Shown here: in pieces, positions 1 to 7,226 of the stretch
How the letters are laid out: each line of letters begins with the position of its first letter
How positions within the stretch are numbered: the stretch's first letter is position 1
From: Desulfomonile tiedjei
GTDB taxonomy: Bacteria > Desulfobacterota > Desulfomonilia > Desulfomonilales > Desulfomonilaceae
NCBI GenBank assembly: GCA_020718965.1
Contig: DYRE01000048.1
Location: 1-10,962 of the forward strand
Direction of reading: 5' to 3'
DNA length: 10,962 nucleotides
Notes under the pieces: generated by a model
The model's database searches: none
Seen by the model: only the letters and a program-made list of their open reading frames with translations
Told to the model about the DNA's origin: nothing
Program-made: the position numbers and the translations under genes

Positions 1-1
1 T

Positions 2-55
2 CAAATCGACGACAGCGAACTGCCCCAGAGTATCAAAGACAAATTTAAGAACTAA
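2..55 (+). CDS. C-terminal end of a + strand gene (partial, unidentified)
   Basis: The frame starting at base 2 is open from the window edge to a TAA at 53-55 and reads QIDDSELPQSIKDKFKN. This is a hydrophilic, lysine-ending tail of the kind common at protein C-termini. Its stop lies directly next to the stop of the - strand ParB-domain gene (56-58), so the two genes would converge with no bases between them. No - strand reading frame continues through this stretch: the ATG overlapping the ParB stop hits TAA after four codons. Only 17 codons are visible, so the family cannot be named. The stretch could also be non-coding sequence that happens to be open. Confidence 0.4.
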   Translation, partial: QIDDSELPQSIKDKFKN

Positions 56-1021
56 TCATTCCTTCAGGGATGAAATCTGTTCTTCGAATCCGAGGGCTAT
101 CTTAACCAGCTCCCGGACGTGTGAACGTGACGGCACTCGAATTTCAACGTAGACCGAATCATCCTCAAAGGACTGCGACGGCCGAAGGTTAATATTCGCC
201 GGCGGGTTAAAGTCTTTCACCCATTCGTCAAAGTTCTTTCGATCCCGACTGATTTCCGGGAATTTCCACCGTCGCACAAGGTCCCTGAACAGAGTAGCCT
301 TTTCAGTCGCTCCTATCCCCTCGTTATCAAGCGCATCCATAGCTTCCGGTCTTCTCAGTAAATCGGTGATTGATTCGTTCCAGTACACAGAGAGATCGAA
401 TAAGTTCGAAATCAGCTCAAATGCCTTATTGGCATTGAGAGCCAACCGGGAAATCAGATCAAAAAGAACTTCCCTTTGATCAGACTCCATCTCGGCAAGG
501 ATCACCGCGCTCTTTTCATTAATCTTTCCGCAGGAGAAAACCTCTAGAATATTATGTTCCAGGGCTCCGATCTTCCGGATTCTTTCCAAAGATGGCCCTC
601 TAGCCGGTACATTCAGGGACGGAAACACATATTTGGCCAGGGTCTGGGCTGGATACATTTCGAGAAGTCTTGAGATCACATACGCTCTTACTCCTGCATC
701 TCGCCTTATCCTGTCCTGATTGTCCCAGAAGGCAAGGAGAAATGCCTGGTCATTGGCCAGGTCCGGGGGCGCGACCCGAACTTCTATTGTCGCGCTGTTA
801 TTTAGTTCGCTTAACGCTTGTATTCTTCGCCTTCCCAATATAGGGACAAATAATCCGCTCGAGTCCCGCTTCACCAGGGGTGAATTGAGAATGCCAACAT
901 TCTGGATCGAAACGATCAGATTAGATGAAGCATCGAACGAGGGAATATAGAAGTCCCTATTATCAAGATTTATCTCATCAGGATTAATGTTGATTATATT
1001 GATATTTTTGGGCAAGAGCAT
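56..1021 (-). CDS. Orphan ParB N-terminal-domain (ParB/Srx-like) protein
   Basis: This is a protein of about 321 residues with an N-terminal ParB-like domain. Counting from the more upstream TTG at 1060, the domain shows a beta strand with NPDEINLDNRDFYIP (26-40), a helix ending in VGILNSPLV (55-63) and the GRRR box with IQAL (76-83). GRRR is the ParB nucleotide-binding motif, and CTP binding is known for that fold. A helical middle (about 160-225) resembles the helix-turn-helix region of ParB. The C-terminal third is unrecognised. No ParA ATPase or parS site is visible, so chromosome partitioning is not supported; a regulatory or adaptor role is as likely. The ATG at 1021 puts residues 1-13 of the TTG version aside and overlaps the glycosyltransferase by 38 bases; the TTG start would overlap by 77. 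Neither start has a strong ribosome binding site. Confidence 0.75.
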   Translation of the reverse strand: MLLPKNINIININPDEINLDNRDFYIPSFDASSNLIVSIQNVGILNSPLVKRDSSGLFVPILGRRRIQALSELNNSATIEVRVAPPDLANDQAFLLAFWDNQDRIRRDAGVRAYVISRLLEMYPAQTLAKYVFPSLNVPARGPSLERIRKIGALEHNILEVFSCGKINEKSAVILAEMESDQREVLFDLISRLALNANKAFELISNLFDLSVYWNESITDLLRRPEAMDALDNEGIGATEKATLFRDLVRRWKFPEISRDRKNFDEWVKDFNPPANINLRPSQSFEDDSVYVEIRVPSRSHVRELVKIALGFEEQISSLKE

Positions 1022-1817
1022 AATATTGATCCGCTTCTTCCTGTTTTCCTCTTCTTGCAAGTCCCTTGGACATTACACTACATTTTCGGATTAGTTGTCT
1101 CACCGCAGCATCTCTGTAATGGTCCGACAGTCTCGGGTCTTCAAGAATTTTTGTGATTGCCTGTATCCTGTATCGATCTATGGCCGGAACTGTCCTGGAA
1201 AGTTGGTCCTCTCGATCTCCATGTTTTATTACAATCGGCTCGTCAATAAACTGCACGGAATGGTAGGCCACAATTCGCAGCCATAAGTCGTAATCCTCAG
1301 CAGCAGGGAGACTTTCATCAAAATAGCCGGTTTCGTCCAATAGACTCCTTGTCATGATTACGGCCGATGGACTTATCAGACATCTCTCGAGGGCTCTTTC
1401 GAAAAAATGGCCTCCCTGTTTTCTGTGAATTTCCTTTTGTTTGACGGTCCGTCCGCTCCTTAACCAAAGTTCGTTTGAATGACAAATGAAATGAGAGTCT
1501 CCTGATTCGTAAAGGTCCAACTGTTTTTGGAGTTTGTCTTTACGCCATTCATCGTCTGAATCAAGGAATGCGATCAGTGCGCCTGTCGATTCAACAATAC
1601 CCCTGTTACGAGCCGCTGAAACCCCTTTATGGTCCTGAATTATATATCTGATTGAACGGGAAAGAGAAGTGACCAAATCTTTTGTATAATCTGTGGACCC
1701 GTCATCAACCACGATGAGTTCAAAATCCTGAAAGGTTTGCCCAAGGACCGAACCTATGGCCCTTGACAAAACATCACCCCTGTTGAACGTCGGGATAATT
1801 ACACTGACGAACGCCAT
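984..1817 (-). CDS. Glycosyltransferase family 2
   Basis: This is a GT-A fold, inverting-type glycosyltransferase that would move a sugar from a nucleotide-sugar donor to a cell-surface acceptor. Counting from the ATG at 1817 (277 residues), it opens with VSVIIPTFNR, followed by the donor-binding VVDDGS (36-41), GVSAARNRG (65-73), the metal-binding DSDDEW (86-91, DXD motif) and AEDYDLWLRI (173-182) with the likely catalytic-base region. There are no transmembrane segments, so it is probably cytosolic and peripheral. A GTG at 1838 would add seven residues (MIWCGQE), but the family normally starts just before the first strand, so ATG is preferred. Its end overlaps the start of the ParB-domain gene, which suggests translational coupling. 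The sugar and acceptor cannot be told from sequence. Confidence 0.9.
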   Translation of the reverse strand: MAFVSVIIPTFNRGDVLSRAIGSVLGQTFQDFELIVVDDGSTDYTKDLVTSLSRSIRYIIQDHKGVSAARNRGIVESTGALIAFLDSDDEWRKDKLQKQLDLYESGDSHFICHSNELWLRSGRTVKQKEIHRKQGGHFFERALERCLISPSAVIMTRSLLDETGYFDESLPAAEDYDLWLRIVAYHSVQFIDEPIVIKHGDREDQLSRTVPAIDRYRIQAITKILEDPRLSDHYRDAAVRQLIRKCSVMSKGLARRGKQEEADQYYALAQKYQYNQH

Positions 1818-1883
1818 TTCTTGACCACACCAGATCACAGGGACACTTTAGACCGTAATGCGGATAGAGCCATCAAGCTAAAC

Positions 1884-1903
1884 CCTTTCCGGTCCTTTCG
1901 GGT
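1884..1903. repeat. Tandem 10-base direct repeat in the gap before the glycosyltransferase
   Basis: CCTTTCCGGT is followed immediately by CCTTTCGGGT, two 10-base copies differing at one position. They lie in the 180-base gap between the radical SAM stop and the glycosyltransferase start. The surrounding gap (1818-1997) has no open reading frame of note and no convincing promoter or terminator on the - strand. The repeat could be a protein-binding site or chance. Confidence 0.4.
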
Positions 1904-1997
1904 GATCCGGGCCACAATTTCGTTATTCTAATGGGCTGATGCTAGAGCCTACAGTCAACTGCTTATATTCATGATTTAATTCAAAAACTTTATTACA

Positions 1998-3512
1998 CTA
2001 TCTCTGATTGGCCACGCGCCTTTTGTCAAGCTCGGCTGTTTCCTGATAATGAGCCTGAATCTCGCGACATACATCATCTTTAACTGTCTGCCACGAGCAA
2101 AATGCTGTTGTTTTGATCTGCCCTGTCTTCACATCCTCATAAGCAAATGATGCGGGACAGTCATGCAGTCTTGCGTTTTCCAGGCCACCCATATCCTCAT
2201 AGGGAATTGTAATTAGAGTCAGCAAATTCCGGAATCGGGTTCGTTTGGACAATATTTCATCTATTTTGCGTCCCTTTATGATATCCATGAGAACTTTTAT
2301 TCCGTTAAAAAAATACGGTTTTTCCAGAGTTTTCCTCAGGTTGATACCCCTGGCCATAATAAGGGCGGTCTGTACGAGCGTTGAAGCGTCAAATAGCCAC
2401 CTTCGCCAAGTGGGAGTGGACTTGTCAGGCGATTTTTGGGCCAGTTTTTTATCCAGCTTTCTTAACTTCGATAGAGATTCAGACAGTGGGACATTGAGAT
2501 ATGAGGAAATAGGAACGTATTTCTCGCCATCGGAAACGAGTATAGTCGCGCTTTCGCAGTTTGGGTGAGATCCGCCAAGTGTCTGTTTTCCAAAAAACCT
2601 CGAAAGGATCTCAAAGTTCATCATTCCGGTTGATACAAACTCTATTTCAGGGAGAATCCTTTCGAATATATTTTCTACGCATTCGGTAGTCGTTGGTTCC
2701 AGCTTGACGTCCGGGCTCTCCCAGCAGGGGGTAAGAGGGACAAACGCCCATACCGAAACGTGCTCCCTGTAATCATGAATAAACTTCATCATTTCCGGCA
2801 TATTCGAATCATTGACGTCAGAAGCCAGTGTGGTAATAACCGCTAGCTTGTTCACGCCACATTTCACAACATTTTCAAATGCTTTCTTCTTCGCTGCTAG
2901 AGAGTTGTCGCCCCTAAGAATTTTATAAATCTCAGGCTTTAACCCATCCAGCCCGAAGTTGATCTGAACGCCCAGCGAACACAATTCCCTGCAGTAGTTC
3001 ATGTCAGCCAGTTTCAGGCCGTTCGTAAACAACTGAACCTGGAACCCATAGGACTTTGCAAGTTTTACTATATCGAGAAAGTCCTCATGTACCGTGGGCT
3101 CCCCTCCAAAGAAACACATGTTTGGCTTTGGAACACTATCCAGAAAAGCCTTAAAAATTTTGTCAAAATATTCAATCGGTGGTTTATAAACAAAGCCCAT
3201 AGCCTCGACATAAGCCAAGCAAATTGGGCACTTCTGGTTACACATGTTTGTCACGTCTATCGCCACGGTAGTTGGAGCCTTGCGCAGCCTGTGGTCGCAA
3301 GACCGGCAATTCAGGAGACAGGACGTTAGGTTCGAAGGTTCCTCGTATTCGGCGATTTCTCTCTTCCAACGCCATTTACGTGCATCTTTAGTAACAAGAG
3401 AAGAAGTTCTGCCACAGTCTTTACAGAACTTAACCAGGTAAACACAATTATTCCGTATTTCGTAACGGGCGTCAGTGGGTAACCCACATTTTTCACACAA
3501 ACCCAGCATCAT
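1998..3512 (-). CDS. Radical SAM enzyme of the Tes / pterin-methyltransferase (MJ0619-like) type
   Basis: A 504-residue cysteine-rich radical SAM protein. The N-terminal zinc-ribbon/rubredoxin-like knuckles are C6-x2-C9 and C30-x2-C33. A second cysteine group, C65-x3-C69-x2-C72, comes next, followed by IDVTNMC and the radical SAM CX3CX2C at C91, C95 and C98, then GGEP at 136-139 for SAM binding. Further cysteines lie at C263, C319 (in HPNCES), C452 (HDCP), C472 (FCSW) and C482. This layout matches the archaeal family that includes tetraether synthase (Tes), which joins isoprenoid lipid tails, and the enzymes annotated as dihydropterin dimethyltransferases. It suggests several Fe-S clusters plus a mononuclear iron site. 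The substrate is not known here; lipid-chain coupling or methylation of an unactivated carbon are inferences. The ATG at 3512 follows GGAG eight bases upstream. It is divergent from lpxB. Confidence 0.88.
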   Translation of the reverse strand: MMLGLCEKCGLPTDARYEIRNNCVYLVKFCKDCGRTSSLVTKDARKWRWKREIAEYEEPSNLTSCLLNCRSCDHRLRKAPTTVAIDVTNMCNQKCPICLAYVEAMGFVYKPPIEYFDKIFKAFLDSVPKPNMCFFGGEPTVHEDFLDIVKLAKSYGFQVQLFTNGLKLADMNYCRELCSLGVQINFGLDGLKPEIYKILRGDNSLAAKKKAFENVVKCGVNKLAVITTLASDVNDSNMPEMMKFIHDYREHVSVWAFVPLTPCWESPDVKLEPTTTECVENIFERILPEIEFVSTGMMNFEILSRFFGKQTLGGSHPNCESATILVSDGEKYVPISSYLNVPLSESLSKLRKLDKKLAQKSPDKSTPTWRRWLFDASTLVQTALIMARGINLRKTLEKPYFFNGIKVLMDIIKGRKIDEILSKRTRFRNLLTLITIPYEDMGGLENARLHDCPASFAYEDVKTGQIKTTAFCSWQTVKDDVCREIQAHYQETAELDKRRVANQR

Positions 3513-3537
3513 AATTCACTCCGAAGATCATAAAACG

Positions 3538-3564
3538 AAAATAGATACACCAACACACTGTCAA
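3538..3564 (-). promoter_or_regulatory. Possible sigma70-like promoter for the radical SAM gene
   Basis: On the - strand a perfect TTGACA (3564-3559) is followed after 15 bases by TATTTT (3543-3538), about 25 bases before the start codon at 3512. The -35 box is ideal, but the spacer is shorter than the usual 16-18 and the -10 box is weak, so it may be poor or need an activator. No better pair was found in this AT-rich gap. Confidence 0.33.
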
Positions 3565-3647
3565 ATCTTAATATTTTCATGGCATCTATTTGTATTGTTT
3601 TGAAAAAAGGGACATTTTGGATTCGACTCATATCAAACATTCTTTCA

Positions 3648-3677
3648 TTGTCAAGACAAAAGTTATCCTGATACAAT
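3648..3677 (+). promoter_or_regulatory. Sigma70-like promoter driving lpxB
   Basis: TTGTCA (3648-3653) and TACAAT (3672-3677) are separated by 18 bases, each one mismatch from the consensus, in an AT-rich stretch. Transcription would start near 3684, giving a leader of roughly 80 bases before the ATG at 3767. This leader holds the hairpin at 3713-3751. Confidence 0.55.
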
Positions 3678-3712
3678 AAAACAATCAAATATTATTAAAA
3701 GCCGTTCTATTT

Positions 3713-3751
3713 GGTAAGGTATGCAACTCTTCCGAATTGACCTGCCTTACC
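3713..3751 (+). promoter_or_regulatory. Hairpin in the lpxB leader
   Basis: GGTAAGG (3713-3719) is the exact reverse complement of CCTTACC (3745-3751), and a G-U and an A-U pair extend the stem to about nine base pairs around a loop of about 21 bases. It ends 15 bases before the lpxB ATG at 3767 and encloses the alternative TTG start at 3737, so folding could affect initiation. A short open frame (ATG 3721 to TGA 3792, 23 residues) starts in the loop after a TAAGG and runs into lpxB in another frame. No known riboswitch is recognised. Confidence 0.35.
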
Positions 3752-3766
3752 CCCGGCGTTGGTATT

Positions 3767-5080
3767 ATGTCACCAATCTACAAAACATCTGATGAAAATT
3801 CTAGCCAGTTCAAAAATAATCCTGAAGCCTCAGTCCTGATTATGGCTGGAGAAGCTTCAGGTGACTACCATGCCGCTGCGCTTGTAAGAGAGACTAGAAA
3901 GCGTTTTCCAAATATCAGGTTTTCTGGCATTGGTGGGGAAAAACTGGAAAAGGCAGGCATGAAACTGCTGCTACACTACCGTGAAATCAACACCATAGGA
4001 TTCAGCGGAGGACTGACCAAATTCCGAAGGGTCCTATCAGCCTACAGCGTTATGAAATCGGAACTGCGCAGCGGCCTTTACAGCGCATTTATTCCGGTCG
4101 ACTTCCCGGATGTCAACATGAGGTTGTGCAAAATAGCAAAGAAGGCCAATGTCAGGGTGTGTTATTACATTAGCCCTCAGGTTTGGGCATGGAGAAAACG
4201 AAGAATATTTCATATTAGCTCAAACGTTGACAGGATGATGACAATCTTCCCGTTTGAGGAAAAAATGTATCGCGACGTTGGTGTTCACGCTAATTTTGTA
4301 GGGCACACAATGGTCCGTGATATTCCCGGAAACCTGGATCGCTACGCTTTGCGTTCCGAGTTGGGGTTGATGGACTCTCGAAAGCTCGTCACACTTGCTC
4401 CAGGGAGTCGGCGTTCAGAGATCTCCCGTGTGCTACCCGTAATGCTCGACGCCGCCAAGTTACACATCCGAAAATATCCCGACACCCAGTTTGTGATTCC
4501 TCTTGCAGGACCTCATCTGAGAAACCTGATTGAAAGCTTCGTGGTAAATTCAGGCCTGGACATAAAGATCCTGGAATCTGACGCATCCAGAATTATGGCC
4601 GCTTCAGATAGCGGGCTAGTGGCTTCAGGCACCGCAACTCTGCAAGCGGCTCTCGCGAGGATGCCTCACGCGGTAGTCTACATAATTGACAACTTCACAT
4701 GGATATTAGCTACAAAGGTCCTCTTGCCTCTAATCATGGATCCCGACATTCATGTGGCGATAGCCAACATGCTTTCTATCAAAAGTGGCAACGACTCAGA
4801 CAGTCCCATAGACATCATGCTCAAACGCGGTTTCAGGATACCGTGCCTCGAATGCGGTCGCCCGCTATTCGTACCGGAAATACTTCAACATAACGCTACC
4901 CCAAAAAACCTGGCGTTCTGGTTGGGCAGGTTTAGGAGTGAACCTGCTTTAACAGCAGCGATTGATGAAGGTTTTGTCCGTCTCAGGGAGATGCTCGAAT
5001 CAGATCCTTCGAGGCCATCAGCATCAGATATAGTTTGTGAAATGATACAGGAAAGAGTCTCTATGGAACCCCTGGCATAA
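3767..5080 (+). CDS. lpxB: Lipid-A-disaccharide synthase (GT19), divergent
   Basis: LpxB condenses UDP-2,3-diacylglucosamine with lipid X to make the lipid A disaccharide at the inner membrane face. The family signatures are present in order (numbered from the TTG at 3737, 447 residues): AGEASGD (37-43), GIGG (64-67), VDFPDVN (121-127, with the conserved Asp of the PDF/PDV motif), YYISPQVWAWR (143-153), FPFEE (171-175), FVGHTM (187-192), PGSR (222-225) and ASGTATL (296-302). Two things are odd. Residue 303, normally Glu after GTATL, is Gln, and about 25 extra residues (around 347-375, with C370 and C373) sit before the conserved VPEILQ. The ATG at 3767 is preferred over the TTG; it leaves 25 residues before the first strand. 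The usual lpxD/fabZ/lpxA neighbours are absent, so this may be a paralogue with a changed substrate. Confidence 0.87.
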   Translation: MSPIYKTSDENSSQFKNNPEASVLIMAGEASGDYHAAALVRETRKRFPNIRFSGIGGEKLEKAGMKLLLHYREINTIGFSGGLTKFRRVLSAYSVMKSELRSGLYSAFIPVDFPDVNMRLCKIAKKANVRVCYYISPQVWAWRKRRIFHISSNVDRMMTIFPFEEKMYRDVGVHANFVGHTMVRDIPGNLDRYALRSELGLMDSRKLVTLAPGSRRSEISRVLPVMLDAAKLHIRKYPDTQFVIPLAGPHLRNLIESFVVNSGLDIKILESDASRIMAASDSGLVASGTATLQAALARMPHAVVYIIDNFTWILATKVLLPLIMDPDIHVAIANMLSIKSGNDSDSPIDIMLKRGFRIPCLECGRPLFVPEILQHNATPKNLAFWLGRFRSEPALTAAIDEGFVRLREMLESDPSRPSASDIVCEMIQERVSMEPLA

Positions 5081-5134
5081 GATCGAACTATCTCAATAAT
5101 GGATAAGTAACTTTTTTTTCACTTACAAAGGAAA

Positions 5135-5165
5135 GGCCCGAATGTATGGTAGGAACATTCGGGCC
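5135..5165 (-). terminator. Strong rho-independent terminator of the moeA-to-HAD block
   Basis: GGCCCGAATGT (5135-5145) and ACATTCGGGCC (5155-5165) form a perfect 11-base-pair stem with a nine-base loop. Read on the - strand the stem is followed by TTTCCTTTG, a usable though interrupted U-tract, about 90 bases after the stop of the double-HAD gene. On the + strand the stem is followed by CCTCAAGG, so termination of lpxB here would be weaker. An eight-T run at 5112-5119 on the + strand lacks a GC-rich stem before it. The gap 5081-5252 holds nothing else convincing. Confidence 0.72.
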
Positions 5166-5252
5166 CCTCAAGGTTGTACAGTAGGTAGGTATCACAATTA
5201 ACAGACAGCTTTAGTGATATTGGGTTCCATCAAAATGCAATTATTTTGAGTT

Positions 5253-6626
5253 TTAGATTTTTTGTACGTGCGTAGTGATTACAGGTTCCAATGCTTGAGG
5301 TAATTCTCCGATATTGCTGAGTACCCTCCTGGGCTTGTGTAAGGCTAGTTCTTCCGCAGTGAAAAATTCCCCGGCTATGGCGTAGGCGTCAATTCCAGCG
5401 GCCGATGCCCCCTCAATATCTATTGGAGCATCACCCACATAGACGGTATGTTCTTTCCTTGAACCAACGTGTCTTATGAATTCATGAAACATATCAGCAG
5501 ATGGCTTTGCCTTGAAACCGTCTTCAGCCCCGATAATTTTAACCATTTTATGGGCAAATCCGAGGTGTTCCGCAAGAATGCGCGCGTACCGTCCCCGCTT
5601 GTTTGAAACGATCCCCTGACTTACGGAAGCATTTAGTTTCAGAAGAGCCTCCATGGCCCCTGGGAGCATCGTGGTTCGTTCCAGATAGATGGTATCATAG
5701 TAGTCTCTGAAAACCTTTATACCTAATTCCCCGTGTTCAGGCTTCAGGTGGGATTTCACAAAATCAATGAGAGAAATTGAAGTCCTTCTGAGTATCTCCT
5801 GAAGGGTCATGCTCGGATAGCCGAGTTCGGAAAACATGTAATTAAAAGCCTCGACGATAGCCTCTATCGAATCAATCAAAGTCCCATCCAGATCAAATGC
5901 GACAGCTCTGATATCACGGGTAAGCATGGCTGGCGCTTCATGGAATCCGTCAATCCTGATCGCGGGAATTCCGTTCCTGGCGCAAAAAAGGAAAAGGTCT
6001 CCCAGAGCCAAAACCATGTCGGCCTCTGTCGCTGCGTGCCTGTCGGATTCCCCGTCTCCAATCAACACTATTTTGTCGTATTGGCTTCTAAAGTTACGAA
6101 GTGTATTCAGTTTGCATGTTCCACAGATTCCACACGCGGGGTTGGAGTGTTCTGAGCGGATCTCAATTCTACCATCTTGCTCAATGAGAAGGGTGTTGGA
6201 AATTATGTCAAGTCCGGTTACCCCATGACTATCAAAGAGTTTTTTTATGGTTTCATCAAACCCGTCTGAAACTATTTTAACGTCAATATTGTTTTCCCTG
6301 GCCCAAACAAGAAACCTCGGGAAAAATGGATCAAGTTCAGCGTGCTCCAGAACGAATTTATCGAACTCCAGCCGAGTCATTCTCATCAGCGGGGCAATCG
6401 CCTTGTAGACCTCTCTGGAACCTATTTCGCCCCTTAGGTATCGCTTTACATAATAACGCCAATGCGGATCTGAAATGTGATTTCTGATGAGTTTGTTGAC
6501 AGTGTCCTTTTTGGAGACCGTGCCGTCAAAATCGCATAAAATCAGGGTTCTTTTTGCCTCCCCCGCTTCTCGAGATGAAAGAAGATCAGAATTACTTGTG
6601 GCGGCCTTAACAGATTGGTTACTCAT
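5253..6626 (-). CDS. Two-domain HAD phosphatase (MtnX-like plus phosphoglycolate-phosphatase-like)
   Basis: A 457-residue protein made of two complete HAD phosphatases in one chain. Domain 1 (about 26-232) has motif I DFDGT (32-36, nucleophile D32), motif II with S120 in VSDG, a CGICGTCK cysteine motif (165-172) carrying the motif III lysine, and GDGESD (190-195). It resembles the phosphoserine-phosphatase/MtnX type. Domain 2 (about 238-450) has DLDGTLIDS (245-253), SNKRG (341-345), KPSADM (374-379) and GDAPIDIEGASAAG (398-411), matching phosphoglycolate phosphatase (HAD subfamily IA). All catalytic residues are present in both, so two active sites are expected. Substrates are inferred: damaged or side-product sugar phosphates. 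The ATG at 6626 lies 38 bases after greA and has no clear ribosome binding site, so coupling to greA transcription is likely. Last gene before the terminator. Confidence 0.85.
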   Translation of the reverse strand: MSNQSVKAATSNSDLLSSREAGEAKRTLILCDFDGTVSKKDTVNKLIRNHISDPHWRYYVKRYLRGEIGSREVYKAIAPLMRMTRLEFDKFVLEHAELDPFFPRFLVWARENNIDVKIVSDGFDETIKKLFDSHGVTGLDIISNTLLIEQDGRIEIRSEHSNPACGICGTCKLNTLRNFRSQYDKIVLIGDGESDRHAATEADMVLALGDLFLFCARNGIPAIRIDGFHEAPAMLTRDIRAVAFDLDGTLIDSIEAIVEAFNYMFSELGYPSMTLQEILRRTSISLIDFVKSHLKPEHGELGIKVFRDYYDTIYLERTTMLPGAMEALLKLNASVSQGIVSNKRGRYARILAEHLGFAHKMVKIIGAEDGFKAKPSADMFHEFIRHVGSRKEHTVYVGDAPIDIEGASAAGIDAYAIAGEFFTAEELALHKPRRVLSNIGELPQALEPVITTHVQKI

Positions 6627-6664
6627 TATTTATTTGGAATCACCAAGTTACATCGATGCGTCAA

Positions 6665-7141
6665 TTATTTGATATCAATTATCTCGCATTCTCGTAAACC
6701 GTTTGGAGTCCGAATCTCAACGACATCTCCAATTTCCTTCCCAATAAGAGCCTTCCCTACCGGCGAATCCACTGATATAATTCCATTGGCTATGTCGGCT
6801 TCGTCCTGGCCAAGCAGTTGATATTTTTTTGTTTCATTAACGTCAAGATCCTGAATTGTGACATAGGCTCCAAATACTACCCTGTCTGGCGTGCTGCGGT
6901 TGTCCAGATCTATGACTTCAGAAGACGATATCCTATCCTGAAGATCCCTGATTCTGGTTTCTATAAGGGCTTGTTTTTCCTTGCCATAGGTATATTCAGC
7001 GTTTTCTGACAGGTCTCCGTGCCCAATAGCTATTTCGATTTCTTTGATGACTGATGGTCTTTCGACTCTAATTAGCCTATCCATCTCTTCATTTAATTTT
7101 TTCAGACCCGCGCTAGAGATTGGACGCCTGTTAAAACTCAT
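6665..7141 (-). CDS. greA: Transcription elongation factor GreA
   Basis: GreA binds the RNA polymerase secondary channel and stimulates cleavage of backtracked RNA. The sequence shows the N-terminal coiled coil with the tip motif GDLSENAEY, whose Asp and Glu hold the catalytic magnesium, then KEKQALIETRIRDL. The C-terminal FKBP-like domain has SPVGKALIGKEIGD and ends with ECEIIDIK. From the ATG at 7141 (MSFNRRPIS) it is 158 residues, the usual GreA length. That start sits nine bases after AAGG, whereas an ATG at 7150 would have no spacing to that ribosome binding site, so 7141 is preferred. The gene follows the IscU-like scaffold by 136 bases, a gap that holds promoter-like boxes and a palindrome, and it precedes the double-HAD gene by 38 bases. 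Confidence 0.96.
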   Translation of the reverse strand: MSFNRRPISSAGLKKLNEEMDRLIRVERPSVIKEIEIAIGHGDLSENAEYTYGKEKQALIETRIRDLQDRISSSEVIDLDNRSTPDRVVFGAYVTIQDLDVNETKKYQLLGQDEADIANGIISVDSPVGKALIGKEIGDVVEIRTPNGLRECEIIDIK

Positions 7142-7226
7142 TTCTATCATCCTTTTTCTGAACAGTTTCGACTGGCTATCACATAAACATCACAATACCG
7201 ATAGAATTTCAAGAAGCCAGAGTCAA

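Noticed and set aside
1889..1910. CCGG-flanked hairpin as a terminator after the radical SAM gene
   Set aside because: The stem has mismatches beyond four base pairs and no T-run follows on the - strand.
3721..3792. A 23-residue upstream peptide gene in the lpxB leader
   Set aside because: The TAAGG is too close to its ATG, the peptide resembles nothing recognised, and it runs into lpxB in another frame. It is kept only as a remark on the leader hairpin.
5190..5219. TATCAC and GTGATA inverted repeat after the terminator
   Set aside because: The arms are only six bases with an 18-base spacer and no adjacent promoter, so chance is the simplest explanation.
5926..6228. Open frames on the + strand opposite the double-HAD gene
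   Set aside because: They overlap a gene with all catalytic motifs present, and their translations look like random sequence.
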